This document shows positions 53,845 through 64,000 of a stretch of 64,000 nucleotides of DNA, in pieces. A program made the position numbers and the translations under genes. Every line of letters starts with the position of its first letter. Within the stretch, counting starts at the first letter, position 1. Source of the stretch: Armigeres subalbatus (taxonomy: Eukaryota > Arthropoda > Insecta > Diptera > Culicidae). Location: NCBI RefSeq assembly GCF_024139115.2, contig NC_085139.1, positions 142,003,271-142,067,270 on the forward strand, read 5' to 3'. A model generated the notes under the pieces. It worked only from the letters and a program-made list of their open reading frames with translations. It was not told where the DNA came from and did no database searches.

Positions 53845-56800
53845 CATGGGCGTAGCCAAGGGGGGGGTAGGGGGGGCGTCCCCCCCCTAAATTGTGGAAA
53901 GATTGAACGGGTCCTGAAATGAATTCCCTCAAACATGTGCACTTTACGATCCAATCATATACAGAAATAGGTGGTTGAAATTCAAAAAATTCCCAAAACT
54001 TATTAAGGCATCCAGGATCCATAATATATGAAAGTTCAAAACAACTCGAAACATTTCGGGCTCAAAAATTCTCCTTGAAATCCTTCCAGAAGCTCCCCTT
54101 TCCCCTTCCTCCGGAAAGTTATCCACAAATTCCTCTCGAAATCGTTCGAAAATCCTTCTCATGTAATTGTAATTCCTATTCTCTCTTCAGGAAGAATCCG
54201 GCATTTCCTTCAGGCATGCATTTGAGAGTTCCGTCAAGAATACATGTTAATACATTTCGCACCTCATTGCGTAATACTCACCCCTAGGGTCCTAGCTATA
54301 AATCAACCAATTTAGATGTGTAAGGAATAACAACAAAACCTCTTGCTCAGCGAGTGTGGAGGTTCTGTTGGCAAGGAGGCAATCGGCTTCAGACAAATCA
54401 CCGAAATTGTGAGTTATACATTATTTCTAATTATGTAAATAACTATCAATAAATATATTATTTCAGCTTTTTAGCTAATGAATTTCAAATACGTATTTTA
54501 TTTGCTGTAAGCATCGGTTCGAAGCCACCAGCCAATAGCTCCCGCAACAATACATACGAAATTTCTTCCCAAAATTCTACCAGAAGTTTCTTCAAAAATT
54601 TATGACGGAAATCCTCCGATTTAGCTCCATAATTTCACTTGTAAATCTATAAGAAATATCTTCGGAAATTTTTCTAGGAACTTCTCCGGGCATTCCTCTC
54701 GGAACTCTTCCTTTAATTCCTACGTGATTACTTCCAGGAAATTTTCCGGGAATACCTCTAAACATTCAATAGCGAAATCATCTAGCATTCCAATCTGGAA
54801 TTCTTTTGGCAATTACTTCAGAATATCCTGCAAGAAATCCTCTAGAAATATCTTCATTAATTTCTCCTGGAATTCGTCCAAGTATTTCCCCAGAAATTCT
54901 TACAGGTATTTTTTCGGGAGTTTCTTCAGGTACTTCTCCAGGAATTCCTTCAGGAACTTCTCCGGGAGATTTTCCGCGGAAGTGTACTAGAATTCCTTCC
55001 GGACTTCACTCGTAATTTACTCGGATATCTGCCAAGAGTTCTTCCAGAAATTTATTCGGAACAATCGGCAGAGATTTTCTTCAGCAATTAATCTGGGAAT
55101 ACTTTCAGGATTTCATCTGGGAATTTCTGCATTAATTCCTCCTGGTATTTTTCTGGGAATTCCTTCAGATATTTTTTCGGAAATTCCTTTAGGAACTTCT
55201 CCAAGAATTATTTCAGCACTTCCATGTGAGAATTCCTCCGGAAGTGCTTGTGGGAGTTCCTCAGGGAGTTTTTCCAGGATTTTTCCAAGAAATTCTCAAG
55301 TAATACCACCAGGAACTTTACAGGAATTCCTGGACGATATTTGGCAAGAATTTCACGGGAAATGGGATTTTGAAAGTTCCTTCAGAAATATTTTTTCTCT
55401 TCCTCTAGGGTATTCCACCGGATGTTCCTCTGAAGTTCCACCAGTAGTTCTTTCGTGAATTCAATCAGGCTTTTTTCCAGGAATTCATTTAGCATTTCTT
55501 TAGGCATTTATCTACAAATTCCTCCAGAAGCTCCTCGCAGAATTTCTCCGGGAGTTCTTACGGGAATTCCTCCGGGAGGTTCTTTTAAGAATTCTTCCAG
55601 AAGTTCCTCCTGGAATTCTTACGGAAGTTCCTTTGGGAGTTCATCCTAGAATTCTTACGAGAGTTCCTCCAGGATTTCCCAAGGAAATTATTCCTGTAGT
55701 TCTTCAATACATTCTTCCAAAAGTTCCACCGGCAGTTCCTCCGGGAATTCATCTGATAATTTCTGTGAATTGCTGGTGGAATTCCCGGAGGAACTCTTGA
55801 AGGAATTTTCTGGAAGAATTTCTGAAGAAACTCCCGGGAGAATTTTCAAAGGAACCCCGGGGAAACTACCAGAAGCATTCTCGGGAACAAGATAATTCAT
55901 CTTATAGACAAATCTCGTCTAGTTGAAACCTTTGTTGGGGAAATTCTCGGAAGAGCTTCTGGTGGAAAATCTATATAAATTCTTGAAGAAGTCTAAATAA
56001 ATTCCAATTCTGCCGAAATTCCCGGAAGAATTTTCAAAGGAACTGCCGATAGAACTACCGGAATAATTCTCGAAGGAAATCCTAGAGAAATTCTTGGTGG
56101 AAAGGACGGTGGAACTCCTGGAAGAATTCCAGGAGGAATTTTCGGAGAAACTCCTGGAGGATCTCCCAGTGGAAATCTTGAATTTTCCACCGGAATTCTT
56201 TCAGGATTTCATTGCGAATTATTCTAGGAACTTCTCCGAAAATTCCATTGTTGATTTCATTCCTGGAGAAATTCTTTGAAATTTTCACAAGAAATTATTC
56301 GAAACAATTCACGGAAAATTTTATGGAATTCACACAAGAAATTCGAAGATTTTTCGTGGAATTCTTAGGAATGTTTACTGGCAATTCTGCGGAATTTCAA
56401 CGGAATATTCTTATTCTTAAAAATTATGGGAACAGCACGAAATTATTTGAATTATTGCAGGGAATTCTGCAGAACTTATAAAGAAGTTCGTGAAGATTTT
56501 CTTGGAGTAAATAATGGTGGAATTTTCGGATCAATTCCCGGCAAAATTTATGGTGGAATTCCTTAAGACACTGCCGAAGAAGTTTCTGGAGGCATTCCTA
56601 AAGAATCCCTGATAGAATTTCGGATAGAATGCCAGGAGCAATTGTCGAAGGAATTCCTGGAGAAAGCTTGCATATTGATTTTTCTGCCTATTTTATAATA
56701 AATATTATTCCAGAGAGGAATTGTTTAGAAATTCAGATGTATGGTTCTAGTTTTCTTAAACTTATGGAAAAATGCAGGATTTTTATAATAATTGTTATAG

Positions 56801-57048
56801 CCGATTTAATATTCTTTCTGAATACTAAGTTCATTAATATTTTTCTAACTTTATTTAAAAATCTGATGAGCAATAAATCACACATTTTTAAATCCATTAT
56901 TGTTTTAATCATTATTGTTTCGATTTGGTTTGGATTTGGTTTCATGTGTTAATATTCATGTGTTTTTATAAAACTACTATAAAACTACGATTTAGAAGAC
57001 CAAAAAAGTTGCCCCCCCCCCCTTCTCGAAATCCTGGCTACGCCCATG
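53845..57048. mobile_element. 3.2-kb MULE-like element with 9-bp target duplication
   Basis: acacggagt is duplicated exactly at 53836-53844 and 57049-57057. The ends are catgggcgtagcc and ggctacgcccatg, followed inside by long G or C runs. Nine-bp duplications are typical of Mutator-like transposases. The interior is degenerate GGAATTCC-type sequence with no transposase, so the element is non-autonomous. The flanking BEL frame resumes across the insertion. Confidence 0.85.
54246..54548. mobile_element. Insertion of about 300 bp inside the MULE-like element
   Basis: aatacat occurs at 54239-54245 and 54549-54555, and the homologous copy at 36180 lacks the intervening DNA. The content (gtgtggaggttctgttggc, cggttcgaagccaccagcc) is unrelated to the GGAATTCC field. 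A solo LTR was considered but the ends do not fit well. Confidence 0.5.
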
Positions 57049-57057
57049 ACACGGAGT

Positions 57058-57775
57058 GGTGTCTCGCTTGGCAAATTCGACAACTGAATCTCGATCTGCA
57101 GGCTCGTGCTTGATGACCTGGGCGACACAACACAAGCTTTCCTGTTCTACCAGCTCTCGGCATTGGATTACGAACATCTTGGTAAACATTGGACACTGGT
57201 ATAGTAGGTGTGATTCGGAACATAACAGGCACTGGAGAGCGGTTGAAGTTGTTGCTGTGCGGATCACCTACGTGACAGGAGAAGCTTTTTTCAAAGGAAC
57301 CCTGGCCACCTCGAAACTGGCCAGTGGAGATCGATGCTACAGATCACTGGCAACGGATTTCAGCATTCGTACTTGTTAAGTGCACTAAAGTGTTAAGTTT
57401 TTGAGCAGATTCCTGTTTCATCTCTGACTCGAAAGAGTTCTTTTCATAGAAACCTTCTGTTGTCTTACTGCTTCATCAATGCGTAGACGCGTATTTGTTT
57501 GCTTGAATATCCACACTTTCGAATGGATTCTTTGCTTCCCCCTCCAATGGCTGTAGTAAGTACTGGAGTTTGTTAACAATTGGTATGTCATCGTTGCTAT
57601 GTATCATCGAGATGTAGGTGTCGCAGAATGATATCCACCTGGATTCGTCTCCACTGAGCTTTGGAAGATCGATTTTTGGTAGCCGATGTTGGAAGCTGGC
57701 TGCTGTTTGATGAGCGAAGCTGTTGGTTACTGTCGAGTTTATAGACGAATCCAAGTAAAAATAAGAAGAAGACAC
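57058..57775 (-). pseudogene. BEL-Pao gag remnant with zinc knuckle
   Basis: The first part (57775-57476) contains LPKIDLPKLSGDESRWISFC and NKLQYLLQPLEGEA, the usual start of a BEL gag. The second (57267-57058) contains CLLCSESHLLYQC, a CX2CX3HX4C zinc knuckle, and ends at a CRICQ-type motif where the MULE-like element interrupts it. The long middle of gag is deleted. Confidence 0.7.
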
Positions 57776-58127
57776 ACGACGGTATTAACTTTGACAGATC
57801 CTACAGCGCAGCATAGGGAGATCATTTTAAAATGCTTATAATAAATTCTAGACAAATTGTAATTAAAATCTGATTGATGTATGATACGGAAAAAGTTCCG
57901 AACTGTATGATAGATACATTTTTGGAAAATATTAAAAAAATTGAGATAAGCTTCCAGATATGTAATTCAGAACTTTTTCCGTACCGTACATCAATCAGAT
58001 TTTAATTACAATTTGTCTAGAATTTATTATAAGCATTTTAAAATGATCTCCCTATGCTGCGCTGTAGGATCTGTCAAAGTTAACACCGTCGTGTGTCTTC
58101 TTCTTATTTTTACTTGGATTCGTCTAT
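57741..58127. repeat. Inverted repeat with ~175-bp arms
   Basis: atagacgaatccaagtaaaa at 57741 and its inverse ending at 58127; arms continue through gatcctacagcgcagcatag and aattgtaattaaaatctgat. The left arm overlaps the start of the gag remnant, so this may be a MITE that supplied it or an inverted duplication of the gag leader. Confidence 0.8.
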
Positions 58128-58198
58128 TGGAAGATAGGCAGTGTTCAATTTCAAGAGTAAGAATCCCTTCATCGCACAGAACTTATCCTCGACTTATC

Positions 58199-58355
58199 CA
58201 CTCTAACTTTCACCTACTCAGTGACTGAGTAAAATTGTATTGCCGTTTCATTTCTTCTCACGGAAATTTTACTCAATTTCGACAAAATTTCCGTGGGAAG
58301 AAAAGAGACGGCAATACAATTTTACTCAGTCACTGAGTAGGTGAAAGTTAGAGTG
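58199..58355. mobile_element. Palindromic MITE (cactctaactttcacctact termini)
   Basis: 157 bp, with arms of about 70 bp that pair almost perfectly and a short loop around ctcaatttcgac. Non-coding. Confidence 0.85.
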
Positions 58356-58375
58356 TACCCGGCTCGAAGGACCAA

Positions 58376-58802
58376 TGTTGGAGCCGCCAGGCTCGTAAAT
58401 ACCGTGACACGGAGGAATTGCTACCCGTTCCTTAAATAACAACACACAGGAACCAAAATACGACTAGATTTGCACCATCTAAGCACTCAATCTTTTCCTT
58501 CCCCAATGAAGGCAGAGTATTTTTAATGCTTTACGTACTTGTGACTCGTGAATTTCACAATCACTTCGCACTGTTCAACTGATTCACAACTCACGTTCAA
58601 CTGGATGTTCTTTCACTAACGTATTCGGGGATGATTTCGAATACCAACAGAAATTGAGTTAGATGTCTTAACTACACTGCGACGCGTGGACATTGGTGAA
58701 AGGGACCGAACAACCGTGCTTGCTCCGTACGTAGTTTATTTCTAACTATCCCCTATCTGCTATGGCCAGCTTGATAACTGTCCGTTCCATTAATTGTGTA
58801 CA
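58376..58802 (-). repeat. Probable 5' LTR of the BEL-Pao remnant
   Basis: On the minus strand the stretch begins TGTACACAATTAATGG and ends CTCCAACA (TG...CA). It is followed by ttggtccttcgagccgg, a motif I associate with the leader just after BEL LTRs. The second LTR is missing, so boundaries rest on this one copy. Confidence 0.5.
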
Positions 58803-59045
58803 GAGAGAGCGTTATTAGGGTGTTCCAAATTCAGTTCTTAATCCTAAAGTAATAACTATTGTCGTAAATATAAAAATATGTTCGTTAGATGACGAACAAC
58901 CCGCATCCTCAGTGTATAAGTGCGCATGTCGAATTACTTTTTGCTATTGAGACGTAATTCAGAATCGGTTTCGATACATTTTTTCTTTTGTTTTTCTCAA
59001 AAGAATCATGGCAAGGACCCTTCACAGAAAGCAATTTCATTGAAT
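58803..59045. other. Unassigned DNA
   Basis: Nothing supportable was recognised. Confidence 0.3.
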
Positions 59046-59052
59046 GCGCGCC

Positions 59053-59214
59053 TAGAGATGTCGTAAAATCCCGATTAATCGATTAGTAACCAATCGCTTA
59101 CTCTCGATTATGGTCGATTATAGAATCGATTAATCGATGGGAAATCATCCTTTTAAAATTAATCGATTATCACAACGTTGAATCAAAGTAATCGATTTAT
59201 TTGCGACATCTCTA
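59053..59214. mobile_element. hAT-like MITE (TAGAGATGTCG termini)
   Basis: tagagatgtcg at 59053 is inverted as cgacatctcta ending at 59214. gcgcgcc is duplicated at 59046-59052 and 59216-59222, consistent with an 8-bp duplication with one mismatch. The interior is a mosaic of taatcgatta words. Confidence 0.8.
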
Positions 59215-59222
59215 GGCGCGCC

Positions 59223-59960
59223 CCTACCAATAAAAATAATTCCATTCTTGAGAAATCTAAACAGGATTGCATGGCCATATCCCTGAGCTCTAGCCATATC
59301 CCTGTATAGCTTCTATAATATCACACATAAAACGCTAAACCCAATATTTAGTTCTATCTTCAAGACCATTTCAAGCTTTAAAATAGGTGTGTGTTATTCT
59401 CACTACTATAGCTGAGTGTTATTCTCACTACTACTGCCCACCATTTCATGAAAAGTTAGTACGTATTCAAAACCCTAACTCGATTTTTTTCAGCAGACAA
59501 TTTAGCCTAAGACAACGAACACAGAGGTTTTTTCAACGAATTGCTTGAAGAGCTACTTTCGCTACATTCGTTTTAGCCTCAAACGGAGATAATGCGTGTC
59601 TTTCAACTATCTGCAGAGTAAAGTTTATTTTGTTAAACCTCAGAGACTGATATTGTCAGACAGGACTATAATACGATGAATCCATACAAAACCCCCACAA
59701 CTTATTGCCCCATCTCAGTTAAGTTAAGACTCGGTTCGATAGATCTAACTCCGAAACACATTTCTTAAAAGTGATCTACGCAGCGAAAATGCCATTAGAC
59801 TGCACTACAGTACACTAATCTTCCGTTGTTTCACCCCCTGGTGAATTTTTACGATAAAATAGAAAATGTGACAAAATTGTAAAATAAATTTTTTTAATTT
59901 TTTAATTTGTTTCACAAATATGACTCAGTCTATGCTTTCAAAAGGCAAAATACGCGAACA
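59223..59960. other. Unassigned DNA
   Basis: Nothing supportable was recognised; ggccatatccctg occurs twice near 59274 and 59295. Confidence 0.3.
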
Positions 59961-60027
59961 GATTTGCTTCCCGCCGCAGCAAGAGTACAGCGTGCGATTG
60001 GAAATATAACAAAGGGCATCAGCAAAC
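59961..60027 (+). repeat. Dispersed repeat S, copy 2
   Basis: Matches 43931-44003 (gatttgcttcccgccgcagc and aaatataacaaagggcatca). Confidence 0.8.
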
Positions 60028-60058
60028 GAAAATTGTTATTTGCAGTATTATTTACAAT

Positions 60059-60175
60059 GGGTTGACAAAATCGGGTGGAAAACGTTATAAAATCGGGACG
60101 CGATGAAATCGGGTCGAAAACGTGATAAAATCGGGGGTAGAAAAAAAAAGGGGGGAGTGAAAAAATCGGGTCAAC
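60059..60175. repeat. Short tandem aaaatcggg repeat
   Basis: gacaaaatcgggtggaaaac, gataaaatcgggggtag and related units recur five times, bounded by gggttgac and gggtcaac, so it could be the body of a small element. Confidence 0.6.
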
Positions 60176-60420
60176 ACTGTGTTACAGCATCTTCGGCACT
60201 TTAAACTGGCCATAAGTTCAGACTTTGATATTAGAAATAATCAGCAAGAAGAAGAACGATGTGCCCATCATTCTTATGAGTTTGATTAGTTTCTTGCGAC
60301 ACCACGACACCATTATGGGCGATTTTTAGTTTTCCCAGGACTTCTACAACACTCCAAACTGTATGGAAGGTCAGTAGAAATTCCTGGAATTCTTATGAGT
60401 TGAACTAGCCCTAAGGCACA

Positions 60421-60790
60421 TTACACTATAATAGATGCATGACAGTATACCCATAACAGCGAGGTATGCCATCCTAGGCCAGCTGTATTGACCCGTCTTG
60501 TGGTTCTATTGGGGGTATAATTGACCATAAACCGTACTTCCTGTTGGTCGCTTGAAGTATACCCCTCATGAACCCTCCATTCCTGGTCTGCCGTAAATCC
60601 CGCATTGCAGAAGGTCACAGCGATAAATGACTCACCTCTCGCACCTCTGAAAGTGGATAACTGTCCCTCGTTCAACAGGACCACATTCAGTCTCGCTAGC
60701 GACTCTAGCAGGACATTGCCTCTGCCGTTAGTGAACCGGGATCCCCTGTCCACTGGTTTGGGTTCAGACCAGTTAGTGTGCCTACAAGAC
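60421..60790 (-). pseudogene. LINE endonuclease fragment
   Basis: Minus-strand frame GSRFTNGRGNVLLESLARLN, LSTFRGARGESFIAVTFCN and EWRVHEGYTSSDQQEVRF follows the C-terminal half of an APE-type endonuclease from a non-LTR element of the R1/LOA/I group. The final SDH motif reads SDQ here, so the catalytic His is lost, and the first Trp/Gly context is altered. No reverse transcriptase follows. Confidence 0.7.
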
Positions 60791-60799
60791 TAGACTAGC

Positions 60800-61080
60800 G
60801 TACTGCTCTATATTCCATCTAGGAGGACAGTACAGTTTACTTTAGCTATTACGAAACCCTCATCGTCATGAGATGAAACTATTTTATGAATTGGGTATAT
60901 TTCGCATTTTCAGTTTGACACTGTTCTGGACTTGGTCGCAATCCAATTGCCGTTCCCAGCAGGGATGCAATACGGGTCCGATAGCTGGGCAACATCAGTC
61001 TTGTTCTTATATACCAAATAGCCTTCTTGGGATGAAAAAACTATTCGCACTGTACGTGCTGTGGAGCTCCATTAACTCTA
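60800..61080. other. Unassigned DNA
   Basis: An 88-codon open frame (60873-61139) has no recognisable domain and runs into the inverted repeat. Confidence 0.25.
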
Positions 61081-61082
61081 GA

Positions 61083-61285
61083 CAAAATTTTCAAAACGAC
61101 TTATCTGCTTTTGTGACAAAGATTCAATCGATGATTTGACGAATCTGATAGCTCTCCCACGCAAACCAACACCACCAATAGGTAAATGAAGGTTTCCGCT
61201 ACCTGTTGATGGTGTTGGTTTGTGTGGGAGAGCTATCAGATTCTTTGTTTACAAAAGCAGATAAGTCGTTTCGAAACTTTTGTCT
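61083..61285. repeat. Inverted dimer of the repeat-T end
   Basis: acgacttatctgcttttgt, gatagctctcccac and caaaccaacaccac on the left are inverted on the right (tgatggtgttggtttgtgtg, gagagctatcag, acaaaagcagataagtcgtt). Each arm matches 48755-48870 and 50490-50610 (ctgttggtggtgttgg...). Confidence 0.8.
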
Positions 61286-61287
61286 TG

Positions 61288-61480
61288 AACTTAAGACCAA
61301 TAACGATGCCGGCCACGTCCTCACAGTCAAATTAGGATTATGAGATGAAGATTAAGTCGACACTCATTGCTACAAGAGACCGAGCCCACTGCATCTCCAT
61401 GAGCGCCACGGGAAAGGGCTAATTGGTTAGATGAGATGGTAATCCAAAGGAAGTCACCTTGGTAAACGACTAAATAATTA
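61288..61480. repeat. Dispersed repeat K, copy 2
   Basis: Matches 955-1165 (gatgccggccacgtcctca, actcattgctacaagag, ctgcatctcc). Adjoins the inverted dimer directly. Confidence 0.7.
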
Positions 61481-62150
61481 TTTTGTATGAATCTATGTCG
61501 AAGTATCAAGCAGAACCAAACACTTCTATTACGATGCGATCTTTCTGCGTCTAATATAAAACACGAGCATACGCACACACATAAATGAATAAAACACTGA
61601 ATAGACAATAAACTTAATCACATAAATGAACTTTTTGAATGCTATGTGTTTGCATTGTAAAGCTCAAAACATGCTCCACAATAGAATGCTCTCAACGTTG
61701 CTCAGTCCAGCCCGTTATGAAAATTAAGCGAGATTTATTCATAAATCAATCCAACATGTTTCTCAAACTGGGCGAACGGACCTAAACCTTCAAGACACCG
61801 ACGTTTGAGAAGGGTTTGACAAATTGGGGTGCAGAAACGATTTATTCATTTTCACGGTTTGTACATTTTCGGCATCGATCCGATTTCATCAATCTGAATC
61901 CAACAGGCATCTGATGTTCTGAGTCATGTATCTAAACGACCAAATTGTCTTCGATGTGAATTAACTCATTGTTTGATTCATTCACAATAATAAAGGGCTG
62001 GTTTAGAGTAAGCATGTTATTGTGTAAAAACCAAAAAAAAAAACACACGCAATGGTGATGATGGCTTTCTCGGTTTCTTGGTCAACACAAAATGTACTGA
62101 AAATAATTGTACATCAGAATACTCCATTGCGCAGTGACGTAACGCACTAC
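61481..62150. other. Unassigned DNA
   Basis: Nothing supportable was recognised. Confidence 0.3.
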
Positions 62151-62353
62151 TTTGACAGGTACTGGTCCTGTGGTTTACAGACGAGTACATTTTAATTTTG
62201 AGATATTTCTATCATTCTTTGGATTATCTGATCGATAATTACCTAAACTTATCGATAATTATCTATATTTGAATGCGGAATATCGTGAAATATGCAGATT
62301 TAATTTGGATCAAAAAAGTCCGAAACGTAAACAACAGGACCAGTACCTGTCAA
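62151..62353. mobile_element. MITE with tttgacaggtactggtcctg termini
   Basis: About 28 bp at 62151 (including gtttac) are inverted to end at 62353. No clear target duplication was found. Confidence 0.75.
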
Positions 62354-63802
62354 AATTGCGAGGTTAGGTTTGCCGCACGCAATGACCTATTGGCACATTA
62401 GGATGATGGATCCCATTAGGGTCTTGCCGACATTTCTCGCCAACTCGAACACACGGTTCGTGGTTGCAAACAATCTCATTTGATTTTGCCGTGACAGCTG
62501 CTCGTGGTTGCAAACAAACTGAGTAAAAGTGTGAGTAAAATGTGCGTGTACGTACACGCTCGCAGAAACCTTATTTATATTTCCTTCATTTGACTTTTGT
62601 TTGCATTCACTTATGTAGCGTCACTATAAGGACAAGCCTCCCGGAATCCGCTCTACTCGCATTTTCGAGGGAACACCATTCAATAAGGAAGCAACGAACA
62701 ATTATGCGTCGCAGCACGCGAGTGATTTTAGTTTTGAATTCCGTGAGGCATGTCCTTAAGATTCTGATTCTTCTCATACAAGTTTCTACATAAAAAAACA
62801 TAATTTGCCCTTGTGTCGGCAGTCGGCACAAAATCTCCTGGAATGTTTGTATTTTACTTCGTAATGTTGTCAACTTCACTATTTAATCTATATTCGTGAC
62901 ACTCTCGAAACATTATATCAGTATGCACATCTTGATCGAATCCAGCTAACCATGTAAACTGTCGTACAAACGTGTTATCCTTTATGATGGGGGTTTCGGA
63001 CTAAGCATACTGCTTGTAATCTACGGTGGAGTGTGGATGGCAAACGGATCGTTTGGAAGGCTCATAAACCTGCATAAATTACTGGGAAACCTATCGGACA
63101 ATTCCGTAAAAATTGATTGGTTACGATGGCCTTGAGAAAAGAAGGTATGGAAGCCCAATGCGGCCTGCAAGTACACCCTTCTCAATTTTATCTGATGTGG
63201 GAAAGGTGAGAAGATTCAAAATACATATTGTAGAACGTAATTATATGCTCAACAAGAATCAATTACGAAAAAAACCTTCGGTAAAATTGTTATATGAATA
63301 AGATGTTTGTAAAATTTCAAATTATTCCAACACTAATTAGTGATTAGTGAACTACTGAGCTATAATTTTTCGTATCGTAGAATTAATCTGTTCAGCACAT
63401 CTGTGTAACGATAAACGATCTCTGCTAAGTATTTATTTTCTCTGAAATTATTCTTGCACATCTACTCACTATTAAATGGGCGACCACACCATAGGTGATG
63501 CATTGAATCACCGTCTCATAATCATAGGAATCTAATTACACCGGCTTTCTGCAAGTTTCTTGCCTAACAATGGAAATGCCATGTCCACCCACCGATACCA
63601 GTTCATAAATATCAGTGCATTGGACACGGCGGAGGACAGAAAAGGGAAACCGCAATCATTCTCATAATTACAATCTTATTACACACTATTACGCAAGAAA
63701 AACATTCCAATCTGTGCGTTGCGGTGTGGGATACGAATGGCACGAAGAACTGGACACCCGAGCATAACGCAGCAATACATAACGGATCTCTGGTGCTGAC
63801 AA
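62354..63802. other. Unassigned DNA
   Basis: Short open frames on both strands (62542-62793, 62607-62879, 63612-63905) overlap one another and show no domain. tcgtggttgcaaacaa occurs twice near 62460 and 62505. Confidence 0.3.
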
Positions 63803-63991
63803 GTGGTTCGAAAGACGGGCTTGTTCTATCCGAGAACGAAAGAATGGACTTCTTCGATTTTCTATGAACGGTCGTATATTTATGGACGCCTGGCAGAATC
63901 ACCATCCATAGAAGAAATTTCTTTGGGTTGCTTCATGAAAGGAAGCGAGGATAGCTCCCTTGCTAGCAGGCTTGGTGCACGTTATTGCTAA
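63803..63991 (+). CDS. Unrecognised 62-codon open frame near the right edge
   Basis: Reads FYPRTKEWTSSIFYERSYIY, then IEEISLGCFMKGSEDSSLAS and a stop. Composition is protein-like but no family or splice signal supports it. Confidence 0.2.
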   Translation: MVRKTGLFYPRTKEWTSSIFYERSYIYGRLAESPSIEEISLGCFMKGSEDSSLASRLGARYC

Positions 63992-64000
63992 TAAGATTTG

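Larger units (their letters stand above)
52640..58802 (-). mobile_element. BEL-Pao LTR retrotransposon remnant
   Basis: On the minus strand: a probable 5' LTR (58376-58802), gag remnants (57775-57058), then after a later insertion a protease and beginning of pol (53835-52953). The reverse transcriptase proper, RNase H and integrase are not recognisable and no 3' LTR was found. Interrupted by a MULE-like element (53845-57048), an inverted-repeat stretch and a small MITE. It is a dead, internally deleted copy. Confidence 0.75.

Noticed and set aside
54246..54548. Solo LTR
   Set aside because: One end could be TGTT and the length fits, but the other end does not end in CA next to the duplicated aatacat; kept only as an unclassified insertion.
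56629..56952. Hydrophobic 107-residue frame in the MULE-like element
   Set aside because: AT-rich isoleucine/phenylalanine run with no domain; consistent with chance in low-complexity DNA.

Overview
The window is eukaryotic, intron- and repeat-rich, AT-rich DNA that fits a culicine mosquito genome, most likely Aedes (Ae. aegypti or a close relative). The clearest pointer is four copies of a tRNA-headed SINE with the Feilai layout (Pol III boxes, body, AAG-type tail). Tc1/mariner, hAT-like, PIF/Harbinger-like, BEL-Pao and several non-LTR remnants and many palindromic MITEs agree with this. No complete single-copy host gene could be recognised. Nearly everything supportable is transposable-element or satellite sequence. 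The best host-like candidates are a MADF-BESS-type gene with a frame break (30.7-31.6 kb), an open frame cut by the left edge (2-289), and one possible terminal exon near 42 kb.

Layout. 1.6-11.4 kb is a degenerate inverted arrangement of one unit: a histone H2B 3' part, a flank, repeat R and repeat P. The left copy reads on the minus strand (6.3 down to about 1.6 kb) and the right copy on the plus strand (about 9.8 to 11.4 kb). An RTE-like LINE with inverted minisatellites around it sits in the left copy and a Feilai SINE in the right copy. 11.5-12.5 kb is simple GA/CT-type minisatellite. 12.5-20 kb is mostly unassigned DNA with another Feilai, an internally deleted Tc1/mariner element and a repeat pair in opposite orientation (15.9 and 21.5 kb).

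20.3-28.0 kb is a field of degenerate GGAATTCC-type repeats, interrupted by a 3.8-kb palindromic element with TA target duplications (22460-26259). 28.1-30.6 kb is a non-LTR retrotransposon carrying a nested 1-kb element that encodes only an ORF1-like protein and has a perfect 14-bp target duplication. 32.5-38.4 kb is a second giant palindrome, again with TA duplications, tandem ~150-bp units in its arms and a MULE-like fragment at its centre. 38.5-39.7 kb holds a broken PIF/Harbinger-type transposase. 40.8-41.1 kb is a palindromic SINE with a tRNA-like fold at its apex.

44.3-45.6 kb is a TA-flanked TIR element. 47.5-51.3 kb is a tandem pair of one repeat, each copy carrying a different insertion; one insertion contains a 99-bp tandem array and has a 24-bp target duplication. 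52.9-58.8 kb is a BEL-Pao retrotransposon remnant split by a 3.2-kb MULE-like element with a 9-bp duplication. 59-64 kb is largely unassigned with small MITEs, a LINE endonuclease fragment and dispersed repeats.

The parts do not form a pathway. They record nested transposition events whose order can be read from the target duplications. Coordinates of repeat boundaries are by eye and may be off by some bases.
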